Assembly: GCA_020436025.1 (NCBI GenBank)
Contig: JAGQYP010000006.1
Location: 1 to 64,000, forward strand
Origin: Crocinitomicaceae bacterium
GTDB lineage: Bacteria; Bacteroidota; Bacteroidia; Flavobacteriales_D; Crocinitomicaceae
Direction of reading: 5' to 3'
DNA: 64,000 nt
The notes below the pieces were generated by a model, which saw only the letters and a program-made list of their open reading frames with translations, was not told the origin of the DNA and did no database searches. Position numbers and translations under genes: made by a program. Numbering within the stretch: position 1 is the first letter of the stretch; the number at the start of each line of letters is the position of its first letter. This document shows, piece after piece, positions 60,461 through 64,000 of the stretch.

Positions 60461-61099
60461 TTACAGCTCCATCAGCATTTTTAGCTGTTCTTCGGAAATA
60501 TCTTGTTTCAATTGCTCTAATGAAACGGTGTCACCAAAAACAAAAAAATGATCTTTGTCTTTCCCTAAAATACCCAGTTTATCCGACGATTTGAAGGTTT
60601 GAAAATCGGCATTCACCTTTCCGTTTCGGGGATAATAAACACTGTCTTTGTACAAAATATAATTGCCCATCATTTTGAAATCAGCTGGGTCGTCGGTCCA
60701 AATATGAAAATAACCTCCATCCGACATATCATAATGAAAATATATCCGGTTATTATCTCGATACATATTTCCGTTCAACTCCTTAAATGATTTTATGTCA
60801 ATCACATTCTTAAGCTGAGTCGTATCTTCCCAACCAAAATGCGTGATGTAATCTTCTCCAACCCCCTCATGTTTGTCGGGATTCATGCCTTCATGAGCCA
60901 GAAAAGCCAAATCGCCTTCTTTATTCAGATATAGTAAATGGCCAACTTTTTTCCATCTCTCTGGCTTGTTCTTACTCAAAGAATTCTTCTCCGAACCACA
61001 AAAACTGAAAAGCCCAGATAACACCAACAACAGTATGAATTTTGCACCCTTCGACAAGCTCAGGGCAGGCTTTGTATTTTGAATTTTGAATTGAATCAC
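60461..61099 (-). CDS. DKNYY-like lipoprotein with REP-derived N-terminal insertion
   Basis: A 212-residue protein. Residues 1-19 (MIQFKIQNTKPALSLSKGA) precede what looks like the real lipoprotein signal (KFILLLVLSGLFSFCGS, Cys35). The peptide ALSLSKG is the translation of a REP-like sequence at 61047-61066, so a repeat has entered the start of the gene and the only available ATG now overlaps the response regulator stop by four bases. The mature part has NNRIYFHYDM, FKMMGNYILYKDSVYY and LGKDKDHFFVFGD, resembling DKNYY repeats of unknown function. Confidence 0.75.
   Translation of the reverse strand: MIQFKIQNTKPALSLSKGAKFILLLVLSGLFSFCGSEKNSLSKNKPERWKKVGHLLYLNKEGDLAFLAHEGMNPDKHEGVGEDYITHFGWEDTTQLKNVIDIKSFKELNGNMYRDNNRIYFHYDMSDGGYFHIWTDDPADFKMMGNYILYKDSVYYPRNGKVNADFQTFKSSDKLGILGKDKDHFFVFGDTVSLEQLKQDISEEQLKMLMEL
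61047..61066. repeat. REP-like half palindrome inside coding region
   Basis: CCCTTCGACAAGCTCAGGGC. Same family as 13085-13106 and 14981-15002. It is read in frame as ALSLSKG on the minus strand. Sequences of this kind are common dispersed repeats in bacteria. Confidence 0.7.
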
Positions 61100-61779
61100 G
61101 GAGTAAACTTATATCCCACCCCTCGAATAGACTGAAAATACTTTGGTTGTTTCGGATTATCCTCAAAATACTTTCTAAAATTCAAGATGAAATTATCGAT
61201 GGTTCTGGATGTTGGGTATTTTTCTTCACCCCAAACATGATCTAAAATTTCATTTCTCGAGATCACTTCATTGGGTCTGGAAACAATGTATTTGAGTAAT
61301 TCACATTCTTTTTTGGTCAGACCAACTTCGCCGCTTCTCGAATCGGTTTTGAAGTTTTTAAAATCGACTTCGAAATCACCTATTTTAAAATTGGAAGTTT
61401 CCTTTTCTTGTTCTTGAAGTGGAGCCAAAAGAATCTGTATCCTGAGTAATAATTCTTCTAAATCAAAGGGTTTTGGTAGGTAATCGTTGGCTCCCAATTT
61501 CAAACCAAAAATTCGATCTTGCGTGGTTCCTTTTGCAGATAAAAATAATATAGGGACATTGGAATAGGTCCTAATTTCACGACATACATCGTACCCACTT
61601 TTCTTCGGAAGCATCACATCCAATAAAACCAAATCGGGTTGAAATGACTTGAATTTTGATAGAGCTTCTTCTCCATCTACTGCAGTTTCCAAAGCATAAC
61701 CTTCCAGATCCAAATTGAGTTGGAGGGTTTCCAAGATGTTTTCTTCATCTTCTACTATAAGGATTTTTTGCTTTTTCAA
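61096..61779 (-). CDS. OmpR-family response regulator
   Basis: A 227-residue regulator: receiver with phospho-acceptor Asp54 (LVLLDVMLPKKSG), KPFDLEELLLR, then a winged-helix domain (LTKKECELLKYIVSRPNEVISR, SRTIDNFILNFRKYFED). It differs from the two PhoB-like proteins in the window (FILNFRKYFE in place of VHIRKLREK) and resembles the RprY group of Bacteroidota. No kinase is adjacent. It overlaps by four bases the DKNYY-like lipoprotein gene, which may therefore be part of its signalling unit. Confidence 0.9.
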   Translation of the reverse strand: MKKQKILIVEDEENILETLQLNLDLEGYALETAVDGEEALSKFKSFQPDLVLLDVMLPKKSGYDVCREIRTYSNVPILFLSAKGTTQDRIFGLKLGANDYLPKPFDLEELLLRIQILLAPLQEQEKETSNFKIGDFEVDFKNFKTDSRSGEVGLTKKECELLKYIVSRPNEVISRNEILDHVWGEEKYPTSRTIDNFILNFRKYFEDNPKQPKYFQSIRGVGYKFTP

Positions 61780-61813
61780 ATCTGATAATGAATAGACTAC
61801 AAAATTAATAACA

Positions 61814-62692
61814 TTATCCTTTTAGGATTTCATTCAGCTTCCAAAGATCAAAATTCCGAATGCTCACTTGATCGGATTTCAAATCTTGTTCGATACTTTT
61901 CTCTTTTCTTTTATAATACGCTTTGAAAAGTCCTTTTATTGGAAATTTGCTGAATATTTTATGATAGCGAAGTAATTTCACTTCTTTGCACGAAAGCTTA
62001 CCCTCTTTTTGCAAAACCAATAAATTCTTAATGCCTTCTTTGGTTTTTGACAAAAATTCTTCTTTTGTTTCCAAACCAATATGAACAGCAGGATTGTCAA
62101 TATGAATAATTGGAATTTCTCTCTTCTTTAATTCCATTCCAAGTAAGGTGTCTTCATGTCCATAGCCTACCAGATTTTCATCTAATTTGATTTCTAAAAA
62201 TACCTTTCGATCAATCAAGAAATTATTGGTCATGAAAGATTGGTAGGGATTCTGAATTCTAATGTCAGCTGGAATGATTTCTCTTTCTACTCCATATTTC
62301 CATCTCAAAAAATAGGCGGCTTCGGGTGGATTTTGATCATAGGTTCTTCCTCCGTAAACCACGGATCCTTCTTGGAAATTTTGAACATAGGCTTTAATGA
62401 AATCCTGTTTATCAATTCTGGAATCACAATCCAAATAAAGTAAAGCCTCAAAATGAGCCGCTTCCGCCAGTAAATTACGAATGCGAGAGCGACCTTGATT
62501 TTCACTAAACTCTTTGTAGAGGATTTTGTCATTGGCTAAATCTTCATTCTTGAATTTATCTGAACTCCCATCATCAAAAAGGAGAATTTCAAAGTCTTTT
62601 AAATCATGGGCAAGGGAGCATTGAGAATAGAGTTCTTCTACCAATTCTCGAACATCAAAATTGAAAATTGGAATCAGAATGCTAATCTTCAT
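61814..62692 (-). CDS. Family 2 glycosyltransferase
   Basis: A 292-residue GT-A glycosyltransferase: ISILIPIFNFDVRELVEEL at the start, FDDGSSD near 40, the metal-binding YLDCDSRIDKQDF near 92-100, and GYGHEDTLLGMEL (the ED motif) near 187. The C-terminal 60 residues are basic and may associate with the membrane. The acceptor is unknown; cell-envelope glycan is likely. Its start overlaps the FtsE stop by 11 bases. Confidence 0.88.
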   Translation of the reverse strand: MKISILIPIFNFDVRELVEELYSQCSLAHDLKDFEILLFDDGSSDKFKNEDLANDKILYKEFSENQGRSRIRNLLAEAAHFEALLYLDCDSRIDKQDFIKAYVQNFQEGSVVYGGRTYDQNPPEAAYFLRWKYGVEREIIPADIRIQNPYQSFMTNNFLIDRKVFLEIKLDENLVGYGHEDTLLGMELKKREIPIIHIDNPAVHIGLETKEEFLSKTKEGIKNLLVLQKEGKLSCKEVKLLRYHKIFSKFPIKGLFKAYYKRKEKSIEQDLKSDQVSIRNFDLWKLNEILKG

Positions 62693-63401
62693 CCTTTATA
62701 ATCGGTTGGAATGGATTGAAAGTATTGATGGTTTCCAATTCATGTACTTCAGAATCTTTCACTTGCACAACTCTGGAAGGGAATTTTTCCATCAAACTCA
62801 AATCATGAGTAGCCATTAAAATAGCTGTGCCTTGCTTGGAAATTCCAATTAAAACTTTCATGATTTCTCTGGAAGTTTCGGGATCCAGATTTCCAGTAGG
62901 CTCATCTGCCAATAATAAATCGGGAGAATTCACTAAGGCTCTTGCGATTACCACTCTTTGCTGCTCTCCTCCGGATAATTCAAAAGGCATTTTATAACCC
63001 TTATTTTCAAGTCCGACCAAACTCAAAACTTCATCTGCCTTTTTTTGCATCTCAGCTTTGTTGTTCCATCCTGTGGACTTCATCACAAAGAACAAATTTT
63101 TATAGACGTTTCGATCGGTAAGCAACTGGAAATCTTGAAAAACAATCCCAATTTTTCTTCTTAAAAATGGAACATCCTTTCGCTTAAGTTGGGTGATATC
63201 GTAGCCCACAACCGTTCCTTCACCTTCCTGCAAAGGCAGTTCTCCATACAAAGTTTTCAATAAAGATGATTTTCCCGTTCCGGTTTTTCCGATGAGATAA
63301 ACAAATTCACCTTTCTCTACATGCATCTCAACTTCTTTCAAAACGAGTGCATTTTTCTGATAAATTTTTGCTTTGGAGATTTTAAATACCGACTCTGCCA
63401 T
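62682..63401 (-). CDS. ftsE: Cell division ABC-type ATPase FtsE
   Basis: A 239-residue ABC ATPase of the FtsE/LolD group: Walker A GKTGTGKSSLLK (about 38-49), Q-loop FQDFQLL, signature LSGGEQQRVVIARAL, Walker B LLLADEPTGNLD and switch His MATHDLS. The wording RRKIGIVFQDFQLLTDRNVYKNLFF is typical of FtsE, which with FtsX controls peptidoglycan hydrolases at the septum. FtsX is not adjacent, which is common for Bacteroidota. It is co-transcribed with the downstream glycosyltransferase gene. Confidence 0.9.
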   Translation of the reverse strand: MAESVFKISKAKIYQKNALVLKEVEMHVEKGEFVYLIGKTGTGKSSLLKTLYGELPLQEGEGTVVGYDITQLKRKDVPFLRRKIGIVFQDFQLLTDRNVYKNLFFVMKSTGWNNKAEMQKKADEVLSLVGLENKGYKMPFELSGGEQQRVVIARALVNSPDLLLADEPTGNLDPETSREIMKVLIGISKQGTAILMATHDLSLMEKFPSRVVQVKDSEVHELETINTFNPFQPIIKDED

Positions 63402-63546
63402 AATTGATTAATCTAACGTAAAGATGCAAAAATTATGCGAAACAGGAACTTGTGATTCAGTACAATAATCTTAACACATTCGCGTTTAAAACTTTTAACA
63501 TCCCTAGTGTTTTTGCCCAAGTTTCATATTTAATTTTACTCGGATT

Positions 63547-64000
63547 ATGACAATGGTAAAAAGACTAATTACATCCTATTTTGTGTTGTTTACTGTGTTT
63601 TCTTTTGCCCAACTTTCTAATTGGTCGGAAGGAAAGTACAGCAAATATTACATTGCTGAAGATCTTTTTGAAAAGGAAAAATATGCGGCGAGCCAGAACG
63701 AATACGGCGAGTTTATTCGAAGCATGGCCGAACCGAACGACCCTTTTGTAATCAAAGCCAGATATTACCAAACGCTTTGTGCATTGGAACTTTACAACAA
63801 TAATTGTGTGAAGATGGTGGAGGATTTCATTAAGGATTATCCTGAAAATATTTTCCGTGAAGAGCTATATTTCAAAGTTGGTAATTACTTTTTCCAAAAG
63901 AAGAAATACAAAGAAACAATCGAGTGGTTTTCGAAGCTAACGAAATTCCAAATTCAAGAAATCGACCAACATGAATACCATTTCAAAATGGGGTATTCGT
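63547..64000 (+). CDS. TPR-repeat exported protein (3' end beyond window)
   Basis: An ORF of at least 151 residues that runs off the window end. It starts ATG at 63547 (or 63553), with a signal peptide (MVKRLITSYFVLFTVFSFAQ). The visible part has helix pairs of TPR type: YYIAEDLFEKEKYAASQNEYGEFI, KARYYQTLCALELYNNN and EELYFKVGNYFFQKKKYKETIEWF. Long TPR proteins of this type are common in the Bacteroidota periplasm, some in gliding or envelope assembly. Truncated, so domain order past the TPRs is unknown. Confidence 0.82.
   Translation, partial: MTMVKRLITSYFVLFTVFSFAQLSNWSEGKYSKYYIAEDLFEKEKYAASQNEYGEFIRSMAEPNDPFVIKARYYQTLCALELYNNNCVKMVEDFIKDYPENIFREELYFKVGNYFFQKKKYKETIEWFSKLTKFQIQEIDQHEYHFKMGYS

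Noticed and set aside
1-64000. Toxin-antitoxin, restriction, phage or other defence systems
   Set aside because: Looked for methyltransferase, nuclease, integrase and capsid motifs among the ORFs; none found other than TrmB and metabolic enzymes.

Overview
The window is AT-rich bacterial chromosome from a member of the Bacteroidota, most likely of the order Flavobacteriales. The evidence is type IX secretion (T9SS) C-terminal sorting domains on several surface proteins, TonB-dependent receptors, a BtuG-type B12-binding propeller, Bacteroidota-type promoters (TTTG-N19-TAnnTTTG), little use of Shine-Dalgarno sites, and household genes of flavobacterial type (NifU-like/Mrp, AspRS, TrmB, FtsE). 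I saw no rRNA, tRNA, CRISPR array, insertion sequence or prophage. Genes lie on both strands in short operons.

Layout. 0-5 kb: TPR protein, then a stress-type cluster (pirin, nitroreductase, OsmC, small Fe-S protein) and a divergent thioredoxin-fold gene; the pirin and thioredoxin-fold genes share an 18-bp palindromic operator. 5-10.5 kb: CREST membrane hydrolase, archaemetzincin-like lipoprotein, DUF2141 protein, SDR, TPR-SpoIIE phosphatase. 10.6-19.6 kb: assimilatory sulfate reduction regulon: Rrf2 regulator, DUF2061, cysH, cysD, cysN, a small Cys-rich leader ORF with an attenuator, sulfite reductase (frameshifted), SumT, siroheme dehydrogenase and ferredoxin-NADP reductase. 19.6-25 kb: secreted reprolysin-like T9SS protease, NifU-like and Mrp Fe-S proteins. 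25-30.5 kb: B12 uptake operon behind a cobalamin riboswitch. 30.5-41.8 kb: surface proteins, a Rieske oxygenase plus CrtU-like FAD enzyme, repeat adhesin, ATL, TrmB, glycosyltransferase, copper monooxygenase/redoxin pair. 41.8-58 kb: a phosphate region: PhoR/PhoB, TonB receptor and beta-helix lipoprotein, second PhoB-like regulator with Na/Pi cotransporter, phosphate-type porin, and (after a bestrophin and a LuxE homologue) PPK1 and Ppx. 58-64 kb: ferredoxin, AspRS (frameshifted), lipoprotein and response regulator, glycosyltransferase, FtsE and a truncated TPR protein.

The most interesting item is between cysN and the sulfite reductase gene. A 26-codon ORF with codons Cys-Cys-Phe-Cys is followed by mutually exclusive hairpins that read as a trp-type attenuator: pause hairpin, 11-bp antiterminator, 13-bp terminator with a T tract. 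This would make sulfite reductase expression respond to charged tRNA-Cys. I reached this by eye; it is untested.

Three genes (sulfite reductase, AspRS, copper monooxygenase) are broken by single-base differences in homopolymer runs. Because AspRS is essential, sequencing error is the first explanation for at least that one. Intergenic spacers hold several classes of short word-like iterated repeats and REP-like half palindromes.
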